Source: Methylobacterium persicinum (GTDB lineage Bacteria; Pseudomonadota; Alphaproteobacteria; Rhizobiales; Beijerinckiaceae). Taken from it: a stretch of DNA of 64,000 nt. The position numbers were made by a program, and so were the translations under genes. Every line of letters begins with the position of its first letter. The stretch's first letter is position 1. The DNA lies in contig NZ_BPQX01000025.1 of NCBI RefSeq assembly GCF_022179525.1, positions 16,001 through 80,000 on the forward strand. Reading direction: 5' to 3'. Shown piece after piece: positions 26,635-35,633 of the stretch. Below the pieces are notes generated by a model. That model saw only the letters and a program-made list of their open reading frames with translations, was not told the DNA's origin and made no database searches.

Positions 26635-27368
26635 GGCAGCTTCGCCCCAATCAGGAATTCGGTGTTGCCGTCGCCGCCTTCGACGGGCGACGGGATCAGG
26701 CCGAGGATCGCCGCACCCCGGTCTTCAAGCTGGGTGCGCACCGCGGCGCAGACCTCCGCGTGGACCTGAGCGTCACGGACGATCCCACCCCGGCCGACCC
26801 GCTCGCGCCCCGCCTCGAATTGCGGCTTGATAAGCGCCGCCAGCGTGGCGCCGGGCGCCAGGAGCGGCCACAGGGCCGGCAGGACGAGGCGCAGGGAGAT
26901 GAAGCTCACATCGACACTCGCGAGGCGGGGACGCGGATCGAGGCTCGCCGGGTCGAGGTGGCGGATGTCCCTACCTTCGAGGCTCGTCACCTGCGGATTT
27001 CCGCGCAGGCGCGGATGCAGCTGGTCCCGGCCGACGTCGACGGCATGCACATGGGCCGCCCCCCGGGTGAGCAGCACGTCGGTGAAGCCGCCCGTCGACG
27101 CGCCGACGTCCAGGCAGGGCAGACCGGCCGGATCGATCCCGAAGGCATCGAGGGCGGCGGCGAGCTTGAGCCCGCCACGGGAGGCGAAGGGATGGGCGGC
27201 CTGGGCCTCCACCCGGGCGCCGGGGGCGATCATCTCCGAGGCCCGGCCGAGGACGCGACCGTCCACCCGCACGAGCCCGGCACGGATGGCGGCCTGTGCC
27301 CTCGCCCGGCTCTCGAAATGGCCGTGCTCCACCAGGAACAGGTCCGCCCTCTGGCGCTCGCGGGTCAT
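26631..27368 (-). CDS. tlyA: TlyA family rRNA methyltransferase
   Basis: 245 residues from MTRERQRADLFLVEHG; a start ten codons earlier is also open. An N-terminal S4 RNA-binding domain (residues about 1-60, ADLFLVEHGHFESRARAQAA) is joined to a FtsJ-like methyltransferase domain with the SAM motif CLDVGASTGGFTDVLL and DVSFISLRLVLPAL. TlyA proteins 2'-O-methylate 16S and/or 23S rRNA. It overlaps the downstream m5U methyltransferase by 4 bases, forming a two-gene RNA modification operon. Confidence 0.92.
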   Translation of the reverse strand: MTRERQRADLFLVEHGHFESRARAQAAIRAGLVRVDGRVLGRASEMIAPGARVEAQAAHPFASRGGLKLAAALDAFGIDPAGLPCLDVGASTGGFTDVLLTRGAAHVHAVDVGRDQLHPRLRGNPQVTSLEGRDIRHLDPASLDPRPRLASVDVSFISLRLVLPALWPLLAPGATLAALIKPQFEAGRERVGRGGIVRDAQVHAEVCAAVRTQLEDRGAAILGLIPSPVEGGDGNTEFLIGAKLP

Positions 27369-27461
27369 CGCTCTCCGGTCTCGCGGCGACGGAGTCACCC
27401 TGGCCCTGTCGGCGCCGCCTGCGACCCCTACCTAACCGCGACCAGACAAGAGGGCCATTGC

Positions 27462-28007
27462 ATGACACGCACGCTGACGCTGCTCGCGCTGCTGGGAACC
27501 CTGACCGCAGGCGCAGCCTTCGCGCAGGAACCAGCCAAAGACCCCGCCAAAGCCGCCGCGCCGGAGAACTACGAGAGCCCGATCAAGAACGCCAAGGGCG
27601 ATACGATCGGCAAGCTCTCGATCCGGGATGGTGCGAACACGCTGGTCATGCGTGTGACCATCCAGCCCGGTGGTCTCCCGCCCGGCTGGCATGGGATCCA
27701 TTTCCACGCGGTGGGCGATTGCTCCGATCCCAAATTCATGAACTCGAAGGCCCATGTGAACCACGATCAGAGCAAGCATGGCCTTCTGAATCCGGACGGG
27801 CCGGACGAGGGCGACTTGCCCAACATCTTCGCCAATCAGGACGGCTCGGCCAATGCCGAGGTGTCATCGGAGACCGCGCTGACCGGTGAGGGCGGCCTCA
27901 AGGACGGCGACGGCTCGGCGCTCATCATCCACGCCAACGAGGACGACTACACCACCCAGCCGATCGGCGGGGCGGGGGACCGGATCGCCTGTGGCGTGAT
28001 CAAGTAG
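27462..28007 (+). CDS. sodC: Superoxide dismutase, Cu/Zn type (periplasmic)
   Basis: 181 residues with a signal peptide (LTLLALLGTLTAGAAFAQEP). Copper ligands are visible in WHGIHFHAVGDCSD (HxH about residues 83-85) and in LIIHANEDDYTTQP. The Zn loop SKAHVNHDQSKHGLLNPDGP carries the remaining His residues. The disulfide partner Cys lies in DRIACGVIK. It defends the envelope against superoxide, complementing cytoplasmic SodB at 12.5 kb. Its end overlaps the convergent thioesterase gene by 8 bases. Confidence 0.96.
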   Translation: MTRTLTLLALLGTLTAGAAFAQEPAKDPAKAAAPENYESPIKNAKGDTIGKLSIRDGANTLVMRVTIQPGGLPPGWHGIHFHAVGDCSDPKFMNSKAHVNHDQSKHGLLNPDGPDEGDLPNIFANQDGSANAEVSSETALTGEGGLKDGDGSALIIHANEDDYTTQPIGGAGDRIACGVIK

Positions 28008-28407
28008 GGATCGGGCGCGGGCGGCCCTCGTCGTCGATGGCGACGAAGGTGAAGGTCGCCCGCGTCACCCGTTCCCGATGCTGGGTGCGGAAGCGGCGCG
28101 CCCAGGCCTCGACCTCGATCTTCATGGAGGTCCGGCCGACATGCGACACCCGCGTGTAGACGCAGAGCACATCGCCCACCGAGACGGGACGGATGAACGT
28201 CATGGCGTCGACGGCCACGGTGACGACCCGGCCGTGGGCCCGTTCGACGCCCGCGATGCCCCCCGCCTGATCCATCTGCGACAGCACCCAGCCGCCGAAG
28301 ATGTCGCCGTTCGCGTTGGTGTCGGCGGGCATGGCAATAGTGCGCACGGTGAGGTCGCCCTGGGGCGCTTCCTCGTCGCCCTGGGCTGCTGTGCCGGAGA
28401 CCTGCAT
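28000..28407 (-). CDS. Acyl-CoA thioesterase (YciA-like hotdog)
   Basis: 135 residues from MQVSGTAAQGDEEAPQGDLT. A single hotdog domain carries the catalytic motif ADTNANGDIFGGWVLSQMD (Asp about residue 40) and VDAMTFIRPVSVGDVLCVYT. YciA-type enzymes hydrolyse acyl-CoA esters of various chain lengths. A 45-residue membrane protein gene ends 8 bases upstream, so both are likely in one transcript. Confidence 0.93.
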   Translation of the reverse strand: MQVSGTAAQGDEEAPQGDLTVRTIAMPADTNANGDIFGGWVLSQMDQAGGIAGVERAHGRVVTVAVDAMTFIRPVSVGDVLCVYTRVSHVGRTSMKIEVEAWARRFRTQHRERVTRATFTFVAIDDEGRPRPIPT

Positions 28408-28415
28408 GACCGCCC

Positions 28416-28553
28416 TCAGGGAAACACCCCGGCCAGGGTAAGCCCCGCCGCGGCGAACACAAAGAAGGCGCACAGGATGCAATCGAGCGGGATCGATTGC
28501 CAGAGGTCGCGCGATGTCCGCGCCTGCGCCGCGCGCTCGGCGATATCGTTCAT
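28416..28553 (-). CDS. Small single-pass membrane protein upstream of thioesterase
   Basis: 45 residues from MNDIAERAAQARTSRDLWQS. A charged N-terminal half is followed by a hydrophobic C-terminal helix CILCAFFVFAAAGLTLAGVF. It is 8 bases upstream of the thioesterase gene. A longer frame (to 28649) is open but has no conserved character. I do not recognise a family. Confidence 0.55.
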   Translation of the reverse strand: MNDIAERAAQARTSRDLWQSIPLDCILCAFFVFAAAGLTLAGVFP

Positions 28554-28682
28554 GGCGAATGGTCCGCGTTTCCTCGCGGCCAGCCGGATCTGACGCCCGC
28601 CGTGCCGAACCGGCACCATACCGCAGGACGACACGGGACGCACGGGCACGTCGGGTCAATGTTCGGGTAACGTCACCCGCTG

Positions 28683-28768
28683 CGTCATCGCGAGCGAGGC
28701 GGTGCGGCGCTGGGAAGGCCAGATAGAATGTGGCGTCCCAGAACCGTTTCGCATCGTTCGCAATGACG
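28683..28768. repeat. Dispersed palindromic repeat, copy 4 (degenerate)
   Basis: Arms CGTCATCGCGAGCGAGGCGG and CATCGTTCGCAATGACGGC flank a divergent centre. Less well conserved than copies 1-3 and 6, but the outermost arms and the CAATGACGG end match. It lies between two leftward genes. Confidence 0.55.
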
Positions 28769-28789
28769 GCGGGAGCTTGGGGGCGAGGC

Positions 28790-28975
28790 TTAGGCGATCT
28801 TCGTCGTCATGTCCTCGATCTTCGCCTCGGCACTCTGTCGAACGAGGGCGATGCCGTGCTCGCAATCCTCGCGGCGGACATAGCCCTCACCCGAGTCGGC
28901 GATCGTTTCGCCGTTGCGGGCGCGCAGGCGCCAGCGCCATTCGCCGCCGGCATCCCGGTAAATCTCAAAGCGCAT
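28790..28975 (-). CDS. YegP-like DUF1508 protein
   Basis: 61 residues from MRFEIYRDAGGEWRWRLRAR. This is the single-repeat form of the YegP/DUF1508 fold, typically a short beta-rich domain of unknown function with the pattern F.IY.D..GEWRWRL.A.NG..IA.SGEGY. GGGAG lies six bases upstream of this ATG, favouring it over one two codons earlier. Confidence 0.85.
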   Translation of the reverse strand: MRFEIYRDAGGEWRWRLRARNGETIADSGEGYVRREDCEHGIALVRQSAEAKIEDMTTKIA

Positions 28976-29069
28976 CACCATCTCCCACAAAAACGGCCGC
29001 GACGCGGAACGCATCGCGGCCGGATGGCCTCAAGATAAGGTCGATGCGGCCCGTCGGAAGACGGGTCGT

Positions 29070-30596
29070 TTACGAGCGCGGGGCGCGGTCGAGCCAGCCG
29101 ATGCTGCGGCCATCGTTGCCGCCGCGGCCCGCCGCGTCACCCTGGCGGGGACGGTTGTCCCGGCCGGAACGGGGCTGCTGCGGACGGGCATCGCGGCCCT
29201 GGCCGTCGCGGGCCTGAGCCGGCCGGCCGCCCTGGGCGGGACGGCCCTGCCCGTGTCCGGCACCCTGGCCGCCGGTACCACGACCGCCCTCGGGGCGACC
29301 CTGCTGCGGACGACCCGATTGCTGCGGTCGGCCTTGCTGCGGACGGCCCTGGCTGGGGCGACCGCGCCCTTCCTGCGGGCGGGCGCCGCGGGGCTGCTGC
29401 TGGCGCGGGGGCCGGCGGGATTCCTCACGGGCGATCTCGGCCGCCGCCTCGCCGGACGGGGCCACAAATCCCTCGGGGAAGCCCACGACCGGCACCTTCT
29501 GGCGGGTCAGCCGCTCGATGTCGCGGAGGTAGGCGCGCTCCTCGTCGTTGCAGAACGAGATGGCCAGCCCATCCTTGCCGGCGCGGGCCGTGCGGCCGAT
29601 CCGGTGGACGTAGCTCTCCGGCACGTTCGGCAGGTCGAAGTTCAACACGTGACTGACGCCATCGACGTCGATGCCGCGGGCGGCGATGTCGGTGGCGACG
29701 AGCACCCGGCACTCGCCGTCGCGGAACGCCTGGAGGGCGCGCTCGCGCTGGGGCTGGCTCTTGTTGCCGTGGATGGCGGCGCCGGCGATGCCGGACTTGT
29801 CGAGGCCGCGCACCACCCGGTCGGCGCCGTGCTTGGTGCGGGTGAAGACGAGCACCCGGTCGATGGCCGGATCGCGCAGGATGTGGGCGAGGAGTGCCTG
29901 CTTCGCGCCGGTATGGGCGAAGATCACCTGCTGCTCGACGCGCTCGGCCGTGGTGGCGACGGGCGTCACCGCGACCTGAACCGGATCATCGAGATACTGG
30001 GCCGCGAGCCCGGCGATGTTCTTCGGCATGGTGGCCGAGAAGAACAGGCTCTGGCGCTTCGAGGGCAGCATCCGCACGATGCGCTTCAGGGCGTGGATGA
30101 AGCCCAGGTCGAGCATCTGGTCGGCCTCGTCGAGCACGAGGATCTCGACGCCTTCCAGGGTCAGGGAGCGTCGGTCGACAAGGTCGATCAGCCGCCCCGG
30201 CGTGGCGACGAGGATATCGACGCCCGGCGCCAGCGCCCGCTCCTGGCGGCCGATGGTGACGCCGCCGAACACCACGGTGTTCGTGTAGCGCAGGTGCTTG
30301 CCGTAATCGGAGAACGAGTCGGCGATCTGGTTGGCGAGCTCACGGGTGGGGGACAGCACGAGCACCCGGCAGCCCCGGCGGGGCGGCCGACGGTCTTCGA
30401 GGCTCAGGCGGTGGAGGATCGGGAGGGCGAAGGCGGCGGTCTTGCCGGTGCCGGTCTGGGCGATGCCGCAGAGGTCGCGGCCTTCCATGGCGGGGCGGAT
30501 GGCCTGCGCCTGGATCGGCGTCGGCGTGGTGTAGCCGGCCTCCTCGAGCGCCCGGAGCACGGGCGGAGCGAGTCCGAAATCGGAGAATTGGGTCAA
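29070..30596 (-). CDS. rhlE: DEAD-box RNA helicase RhlE
   Basis: ATP-dependent RNA helicase, 508 residues. Q motif [23 protein letters not shown] at the start is followed by Walker [16 protein letters not shown] in [16 protein letters not shown], and the RecA-2 motifs [20 protein letters not shown] and [10 protein letters not shown]. The C-terminal ~130 residues are a Gln/Arg/Gly/Pro-rich low-complexity tail with repeated RPQQGRPQQ units, probably RNA-binding. A TTGACT-N17-CATATC promoter is seen about 200 bases upstream. Confidence 0.95.
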   Translation of the reverse strand: MTQFSDFGLAPPVLRALEEAGYTTPTPIQAQAIRPAMEGRDLCGIAQTGTGKTAAFALPILHRLSLEDRRPPRRGCRVLVLSPTRELANQIADSFSDYGKHLRYTNTVVFGGVTIGRQERALAPGVDILVATPGRLIDLVDRRSLTLEGVEILVLDEADQMLDLGFIHALKRIVRMLPSKRQSLFFSATMPKNIAGLAAQYLDDPVQVAVTPVATTAERVEQQVIFAHTGAKQALLAHILRDPAIDRVLVFTRTKHGADRVVRGLDKSGIAGAAIHGNKSQPQRERALQAFRDGECRVLVATDIAARGIDVDGVSHVLNFDLPNVPESYVHRIGRTARAGKDGLAISFCNDEERAYLRDIERLTRQKVPVVGFPEGFVAPSGEAAAEIAREESRRPPRQQQPRGARPQEGRGRPSQGRPQQGRPQQSGRPQQGRPEGGRGTGGQGAGHGQGRPAQGGRPAQARDGQGRDARPQQPRSGRDNRPRQGDAAGRGGNDGRSIGWLDRAPRS

Positions 30597-30952
30597 GTCG
30601 GTATCCGTCGCAGCAGGATCGGCCGCGCCGCACGATGGGCGGCGCCGTAAGGGCGATCCGTCGAGTGGGGAAAGCCCGCGTGATGGGGCCGTCCGGGTGC
30701 ATGCACGTTATGAAGAGGGGGGCCGGACCGCGGCGCTCAAGCCCGTCCGTCACGCAGCCCCCTCAGGCGATCCGGCGATGCGGTCGCTGACGCTGCACCG
30801 CCGATATGCGGCTGTGCGGGTGCGAAGTCAATGGCGCCCCCGGGTCCGACACGTCCGGGCGGGGGCGGACCCGAGCTTCTCCGGTGGAGGGTCGGACGTT
30901 TCCCCCCCCGAGGCAGCGGGCGCGAAGGAGGGTCCGCCCGGCCCCGGCTGGC
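30597..30952. other. 356-bp gap: rhlE leader and nested inverted repeats
   Basis: No gene seen. It holds the rhlE promoter and ~200-base leader at its left end. At its right end are two nested inverted repeats: GTCCGAC / GTCGGAC (30844-30850 and 30891-30897) and GGGCGGACCC / GGGTCCGCCC (30863-30872 and 30930-30939). These could form an RNA structure at the 3' end of the upstream kinase transcript. Confidence 0.5.
30803..30831 (-). promoter_or_regulatory. Candidate rhlE promoter
   Basis: On the minus strand, TTGACT (30826-30831), 17 bases, then CATATC (30803-30808), close to the alphaproteobacterial housekeeping consensus. Transcription would start near 30796, giving a leader of about 200 bases before rhlE. 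Confidence 0.45.
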
Positions 30953-32659
30953 TCACGCCAGGGGGTTCAGGCTCGCGTTCCGCGGCGGCAGGGGCGCCCG
31001 CATGGTGAGGGAGAACCCGTCGGGCGAATAGTCGGTGATCACCTCGGCCTGAACCTGGGTGATCAGCACCCGGTGCAGGAGCCGCGAGCCGAAGCCCTGG
31101 CGGCGGGGCGGCTCGACGGTCGGGCCGCCACTCTCGCGCCAAGTGAGGCGCAGGGTGCCGGCCGGGCCGCCGGGCTCGAGATCCCAGTTGACGGTGACGC
31201 GGCCGGTGCGGTTCGAAAGCGCCCCATACTTCGCAGCGTTGGTGGTGAGCTCATGGATCGCCATGCCCACCGGCACGGCGATGTCGGAGGGCAGATCGAT
31301 GGGCGGCCCTTCAAGCACGACGCGCCCGTCCTCGCCCCCCGCCTCCGCCACCTCGGCATAGGGCCGAAGCTCGTTGACGAGGAGCCCGGTGAGGGACGCC
31401 GTCTGCCACGTGGCCTCGGTGAGAACCGAATGGGTGTGGGCCAGGGATTTGATGCGGCCGACGAAGGCCTCGTAGAAGCTGTCGATATCGGTCGCGGTGC
31501 GGGCCGTGGAGCCGACGATGGCCTGCACCGTCGCCAGGGTGTTCTTCACCCGGTGGTGCAGTTCGCGGATCAGCAGGGTCTGCCGCTCCTCCGCGAGGCG
31601 GCGGTCGGTGACGTCGGCGACCACGCCGATGAGGCGCCGGGGCAGGCGGTCCGGGGCGTCGCGCTCGAACCGGCCGGCCATGTCGATGGTGCGCCACGCC
31701 CCGTCCGACTTGCGGCGAATGCGGCCGCTGATGTGCAGGTCGCGGTCTTCCCTCAGGGCGGCCGAGATCGCCTTGCGGACGGCCGGCCGGTCGTCGGGGT
31801 GGAGGATGCCGCTCAGGAAGTCGGTCTTGCCGATGGTCCCGTCCTCGGGCGCGTGCCCGAAGATCTCGTACATGCGGTCGTTCTCCCAGACCGCATGGTC
31901 GTCGAGCATGTGCCAGTCGAAGATGCCGAGCTTGGCCACCGCCGTCGCGGCCCGCAGGCGGTGCGCGTGGGCGAGCAGCTCGCTGCGAGTCTCGATCCGC
32001 GTGGTGATGTCCTGCACCACACCGACCATGCCGCTGAACGTTCCGGCCTCGTCGGTCAGGGCCTGACCGCTCACCTGCACCACGATCCCCCGCCCTTCGA
32101 TGGCGAGATGCGTCTCGAACCGGTAGGGCTCAAGGCGCTCGACGGCTTCGGCGATGAGGCGGGAGACCCGTTCGGGTTCCACGAGGAAGGGCCGGAGGAC
32201 CCCCCATGTGACGGACCGGCCCGGCGGCTGGCCGAGGATGCGCGCCGCCCGGTGGGAGAGGGTGACGGAGCCGCTGGCCCTGTCCCAGCGCCACTCGCCG
32301 AGGCCGGCGGCGGCCATCGCGTCGCGGTTCGCCTCGGAATGCGCCGCCTCGTCGGGGTCCACCGCTTCGACGACGAGAGTCTCGCCGGAACGCCTCACCC
32401 GCACGTCGATCTCGTTCCCGTCCGCCCGCTCCCAGACCCGGATGCCGGAGTGCAGCGCCGCCGGATCCCGGGCGAGGTCGGTCGCCGGGGCGCCGTCGAG
32501 GCTCCCCGAGGGACGCGCCAGAAGCGCGTGGAGTGCCGGGTTGGCGGCGAGCACCGTCGCCCCATCGTCCGACAGGTGGGCGAGCCCCACGAGAGCGCCT
32601 TCGAATGCCAGGCGGCACACGTCGCTACCCCTTGGATCGTGCTTAGTCCTTCCCGTCAC
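30953..32659 (-). CDS. PAS-containing HWE-type sensor histidine kinase
   Basis: Soluble-looking sensor kinase without obvious membrane helices. PAS-like domains occupy the first two thirds (for example RAARILGQPPGRSVTWG and DWHMLDDHAVWENDRMYEIF). The dimerisation motif RELHHRVKNTLATVQAIVG carries the phospho-His, and the ATPase domain has HELTTNAAKYGALS and ends QGFGSRLLHRVL. This is the HWE/HisKA_2 pattern common in alphaproteobacteria, often linked to general stress or light responses. The start is uncertain; GTG at 32659 gives about 568 residues, and an ATG at 32767 is also open. No cognate regulator is adjacent. Confidence 0.9.
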   Translation of the reverse strand: MTGRTKHDPRGSDVCRLAFEGALVGLAHLSDDGATVLAANPALHALLARPSGSLDGAPATDLARDPAALHSGIRVWERADGNEIDVRVRRSGETLVVEAVDPDEAAHSEANRDAMAAAGLGEWRWDRASGSVTLSHRAARILGQPPGRSVTWGVLRPFLVEPERVSRLIAEAVERLEPYRFETHLAIEGRGIVVQVSGQALTDEAGTFSGMVGVVQDITTRIETRSELLAHAHRLRAATAVAKLGIFDWHMLDDHAVWENDRMYEIFGHAPEDGTIGKTDFLSGILHPDDRPAVRKAISAALREDRDLHISGRIRRKSDGAWRTIDMAGRFERDAPDRLPRRLIGVVADVTDRRLAEERQTLLIRELHHRVKNTLATVQAIVGSTARTATDIDSFYEAFVGRIKSLAHTHSVLTEATWQTASLTGLLVNELRPYAEVAEAGGEDGRVVLEGPPIDLPSDIAVPVGMAIHELTTNAAKYGALSNRTGRVTVNWDLEPGGPAGTLRLTWRESGGPTVEPPRRQGFGSRLLHRVLITQVQAEVITDYSPDGFSLTMRAPLPPRNASLNPLA

Positions 32660-32889
32660 GCCAGGAACCCTTGGACGCGCGACCCGGCCGACATGAAGCG
32701 TCCCGAACCGCCACAAGATCCAGCCACCCCGCAGCCCAAGGATGGGGCCCAAGCGTGGCGGCGGCAAGGCTGGCCTTTTCGCGCACTGACGTTGTCACGG
32801 CAAATCGAACGGGGAAATCCGCCGGGCCGTTCGTCTCCGCGCGTTTCCTGTGGGTGGCGGGACGCGATCCGGCGCGTGGGACGTGGTGT

Positions 32890-32924
32890 GTCCCGGGATT
32901 GCTTCGCTCCGCTCGCAAGGACGA
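32890..32924. repeat. Dispersed palindromic repeat, copy 5 (right half only)
   Basis: TCCCGGGATTGCTTCGCTCC then GCTCGCAAGGACG matches the right arm of the repeat family; the left arm is missing or unrecognisable. It lies 19 bases downstream of the trmB stop. Confidence 0.5.
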
Positions 32925-32942
32925 GGGTGCTGTGAAAACCAG

Positions 32943-33695
32943 TCAGCGCGGACGGCGCACGAATTCCAGGTAGGTGGGGCGCCGACCGGTGGCCAGGGCC
33001 TTCGCCTCGTAGCGGGTGCCGGGCCAACCGGGGAACGGGGTGAGCCAATCCCGCGCCGAAGCCGCCGTCCAGTGCAGGTCCGGCGACCGGGCGACCCGCG
33101 CCAAGGTCCATCCGGCATAGTCGTCGATGTCGCTGGCGAAGCGGAACGTGCCGCCATCCTTCAACAGCCGGGAGATCTGGGCGAGGGATTCGTCAGAGAC
33201 GAAGCGGCGCTTCCGCTGGCGGCGCTTGGGCCAGGGATCGGGATAGAGAAGGCTGACCTGCCCGAGGCAGGCATCCGGCAGGCGTGCGAGGAGCGGGGCC
33301 ACGTCCCCATCCCGGACACGCACGTTGCGCAAGTCCCGGGCCTCGATCTCCGCGAGGAGCTTCACCACCCCGTTGACGAAGGCCTCGGCGCCGATGAAGC
33401 CGATCTGCGGATGAGCCGCCGCCCGCGCGGCGAGATGCTCCCCGCCCCCGAAACCGATCTCGAGCCAGATCTCCTCCGGCCCGGTCCCCATCTGCGAGAA
33501 GAGCCTTCGCGGCTCGATCCGGCCTCCCCCCGGCGGAAGATCGATCCGCAGGGTAGGAAGCAGGCTCTCGAGGCGATCTTCCTGGGCTCCCCGCAGGCGC
33601 TTGCCCTTGCGCCGGCCGAAGAAGGCGCGATCCGCCTCCTCCGCTTCGCCGTATCCGCCCTCCAGGTCGGGAGGGACTTCCGCCCTCCCGGTCAT
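32943..33695 (-). CDS. trmB: tRNA (guanine-N7)-methyltransferase TrmB
   Basis: Makes m7G46 in tRNA. 250 residues from MTGRAEVPPDLEGGYGEAEE. Motifs include LEIGFGGGEHLAARA (SAM binding), FIGAEAFVNGVVKLLAEIE, and the family signature LLYPDPWPKRRQRKRRFV followed by DEFLARY-like ESLAQISRLLKDGG. It lies 7 bases after metK, co-transcribed with it as in many Rhizobiales. Confidence 0.96.
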   Translation of the reverse strand: MTGRAEVPPDLEGGYGEAEEADRAFFGRRKGKRLRGAQEDRLESLLPTLRIDLPPGGGRIEPRRLFSQMGTGPEEIWLEIGFGGGEHLAARAAAHPQIGFIGAEAFVNGVVKLLAEIEARDLRNVRVRDGDVAPLLARLPDACLGQVSLLYPDPWPKRRQRKRRFVSDESLAQISRLLKDGGTFRFASDIDDYAGWTLARVARSPDLHWTAASARDWLTPFPGWPGTRYEAKALATGRRPTYLEFVRRPR

Positions 33696-33702
33696 GGCAG
33701 GG

Positions 33703-34881
33703 TCAGGCGAGGGCCGAACGCAGCTTGTCGGCGAGGTCGGTGCGCTCCCAGGAGAAGCCGCCATCCGCGTCGGGGGCCCGCCCGAAATGGCCGTAGGCCG
33801 AGGTGCGGGCGTAGATCGGCTTGTTCAGGCCAAGCGCCGTCCGGATGCCCCGGGGCGAGAGGTCGATGGCGTCCATCAGGACGGATTCGAGCTTCGCCTC
33901 GTCCACCTTCCCGGTCCCGTGCAGGTCGACGTAGATCGACAGGGGCTTGGACACGCCGATGGCGTAGGACAGCTGAATCGTCGCCCGGGAGGCGAGGCCC
34001 GCAGCCACCACGTTCTTGGCGAGGTAGCGGGCGGCGTAGGCGGCCGAACGGTCCACCTTCGTCGGGTCCTTGCCCGAGAAGGCGCCGCCGCCGTGGGGCG
34101 CCGCGCCGCCGTAGGTGTCCACGATGATCTTGCGCCCGGTGAGGCCGCAATCGCCATCGGGGCCGCCGATGACGAACTTGCCGGTCGGGTTGACGTGCCA
34201 GACGGTGCCCTCGTTCACCCAGCCCTGCGGCAGGGCCTTGAGGATATAGGGCTCCACGATGGCGCGCACGTCGGCGGAATCGAGGGATTCGTCGAGATGC
34301 TGCGTCGAGAGGACGATCTGCGTCACCTCGACGGGGCGGCCATTCTCGTAACGCACCGTCACCTGGCTCTTGGCATCGGGCCCGAGCTTGGCGGCGTCGC
34401 CGGCCTTGCCCTTGCGGGCGTCGGCGAGGTCCTTGAGGATCTTGTGGGCGTAGAAGATCGGCGCCGGCATCAGCTCGGGCGTCTCGTCCGACGCATAGCC
34501 GAACATGATGCCCTGGTCGCCAGCCCCTTCATCCTTGTTGCCGGCCGCGTCCACGCCCTGGGCGATGTCGGCGGACTGGGCGTGCAGGTAGATCTGCACG
34601 TCGTTGTTCTTCCAGTGGAAGCCGTCCTGCTCGTAGCCGATGTCCTTCACGGCCTCGCGGGTCAGCTCCTCCAGGTCCTTGAAGGTCACCGAATCGGGGC
34701 CGCGGACCTCGCCGGCGATGACGACGCGGTTGGTGGTGGTCAGCGTCTCGACACCGAGCCGGGCCTCCGGCATCGCGGTGATGTAGGCATCCACGACCGT
34801 GTCGGAGATCCGGTCGCTGACCTTGTCGGGATGCCCTTCGGACACGGATTCACTGGTGAAGAGGTAGTTTGAACGCGCCAT
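33703..34881 (-). CDS. metK: S-adenosylmethionine synthetase
   Basis: Makes SAM from methionine and ATP. 392 residues from [20 protein letters not shown]; the longer frame upstream lacks similarity. Signature regions are [32 protein letters not shown] and [20 protein letters not shown]. It sits between the XRE regulator gene and trmB; SAM also feeds TrmB and the radical SAM enzymes nearby. I looked for a SAM riboswitch in the 164 bases upstream and saw none I could defend. Confidence 0.98.
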   Translation of the reverse strand: MARSNYLFTSESVSEGHPDKVSDRISDTVVDAYITAMPEARLGVETLTTTNRVVIAGEVRGPDSVTFKDLEELTREAVKDIGYEQDGFHWKNNDVQIYLHAQSADIAQGVDAAGNKDEGAGDQGIMFGYASDETPELMPAPIFYAHKILKDLADARKGKAGDAAKLGPDAKSQVTVRYENGRPVEVTQIVLSTQHLDESLDSADVRAIVEPYILKALPQGWVNEGTVWHVNPTGKFVIGGPDGDCGLTGRKIIVDTYGGAAPHGGGAFSGKDPTKVDRSAAYAARYLAKNVVAAGLASRATIQLSYAIGVSKPLSIYVDLHGTGKVDEAKLESVLMDAIDLSPRGIRTALGLNKPIYARTSAYGHFGRAPDADGGFSWERTDLADKLRSALA

Positions 34882-35045
34882 CGGTCGTCTCGCCGCCTTC
34901 GGGTGCCGGGGGCTCGACCTGTCCGGCCCCGCCCTTCTTGCCGGCCGGCTTGTCCCACCGGCATAGCGGATGGTCAAGCCGATTGGCCGGATCCGTTCGT
35001 TTTACAGGACGGCGCCTCTTGCCATAGCGCCTGATCTGCCGCCGC

Positions 35046-35453
35046 TCAGGTGCGGAGCCGCCGCTCCAGCATGTGGACGGCGGCGGCGATGTTGCGCCGT
35101 GTCTCGTCGGGATAGGTCTCGTTGATGTGCCGACCGACGAGATCGGCCAACCCGACGAGGCCGCCTTCGGCCAGGGGGGTCTGCGCCTCCTCGGCGAAAC
35201 CGTCCGGCATACCCTCTTCGGACTGGGGCATACCACGGAAGAAGTATTCCATCGGCACGCCGATCATCCGCGAGAAAATGTCGAGGTGGACCGCACTAAT
35301 GCGGTTCGTCCCCTTTTCGTATTTCTGAAGCTGCGCTGCGGACATGCCGAAGCTCTGCGCCACCCGGCGTTGGGTCAGGGAGGCCTTCCGCCGCTGCTCG
35401 GCGATGCGCTGACCGATATACACGTCGCGCTGGTCCGTCTTCTGGCCTGCCAT
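35046..35453 (-). CDS. XRE-type transcriptional regulator upstream of metK
   Basis: 135 residues. The helix-turn-helix lies near residues 12-66 (RIAEQRRKASLTQRRVAQSF then QLQKYEKGTNRISAVHLDIF). A C-terminal region of about 65 residues includes VGRHINETYPDETRRNIAAA. The XRE-metK-trmB order is conserved in Rhizobiales, where the regulator is a candidate for SAM or methionine control. A TGACA-ATT-TGTCA dyad about 80 bases upstream may be its operator. Confidence 0.9.
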   Translation of the reverse strand: MAGQKTDQRDVYIGQRIAEQRRKASLTQRRVAQSFGMSAAQLQKYEKGTNRISAVHLDIFSRMIGVPMEYFFRGMPQSEEGMPDGFAEEAQTPLAEGGLVGLADLVGRHINETYPDETRRNIAAAVHMLERRLRT

Positions 35454-35530
35454 CGATGAACTCTCAGACCTCCTGACTGCTTCCCGGCTCGCCCTCGTCA
35501 GCGCGAGTTCGTCGAAGCTTAGCTGCGGGC

Positions 35531-35543
35531 TGACAATTTGTCA
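35531..35543. promoter_or_regulatory. Dyad upstream of XRE gene
   Basis: TGACA-ATT-TGTCA, five-base arms with a three-base spacer, located 78-90 bases upstream of the XRE start. The shape suits an XRE-type dimer site and may be autoregulatory. Binding is inferred only. Confidence 0.35.
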
Positions 35544-35568
35544 CGGCACGGTGCAACGGGCGAGCGCA

Positions 35569-35597
35569 GACCGGGGCCTGCGCGACAGGCCCCGGTC
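35569..35597. terminator. Strong hairpin after radical SAM gene
   Basis: Perfect 12-bp inverted repeat, GACCGGGGCCTG / CAGGCCCCGGTC, loop CGCGA. It starts 36 bases beyond the stop of the minus-strand radical SAM gene and lies upstream of the XRE gene's dyad. There is no T-tract, so termination strength is uncertain. Confidence 0.5.
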
Positions 35598-35633
35598 ACG
35601 ACTTTCTGATCGCACAACCCCAGTCTAGGACGG

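Noticed and set aside
28554-28649. Longer N-terminus for the small membrane protein upstream of the thioesterase
   Set aside because: The added residues are Arg/Pro-rich with no conserved character, and the internal ATG gives a compact typical small protein.
34882-35045. Possible SAM riboswitch upstream of metK
   Set aside because: I could not identify a conserved SAM-I, SAM-II or SAM/SAH core by eye; a covariance model search is needed.
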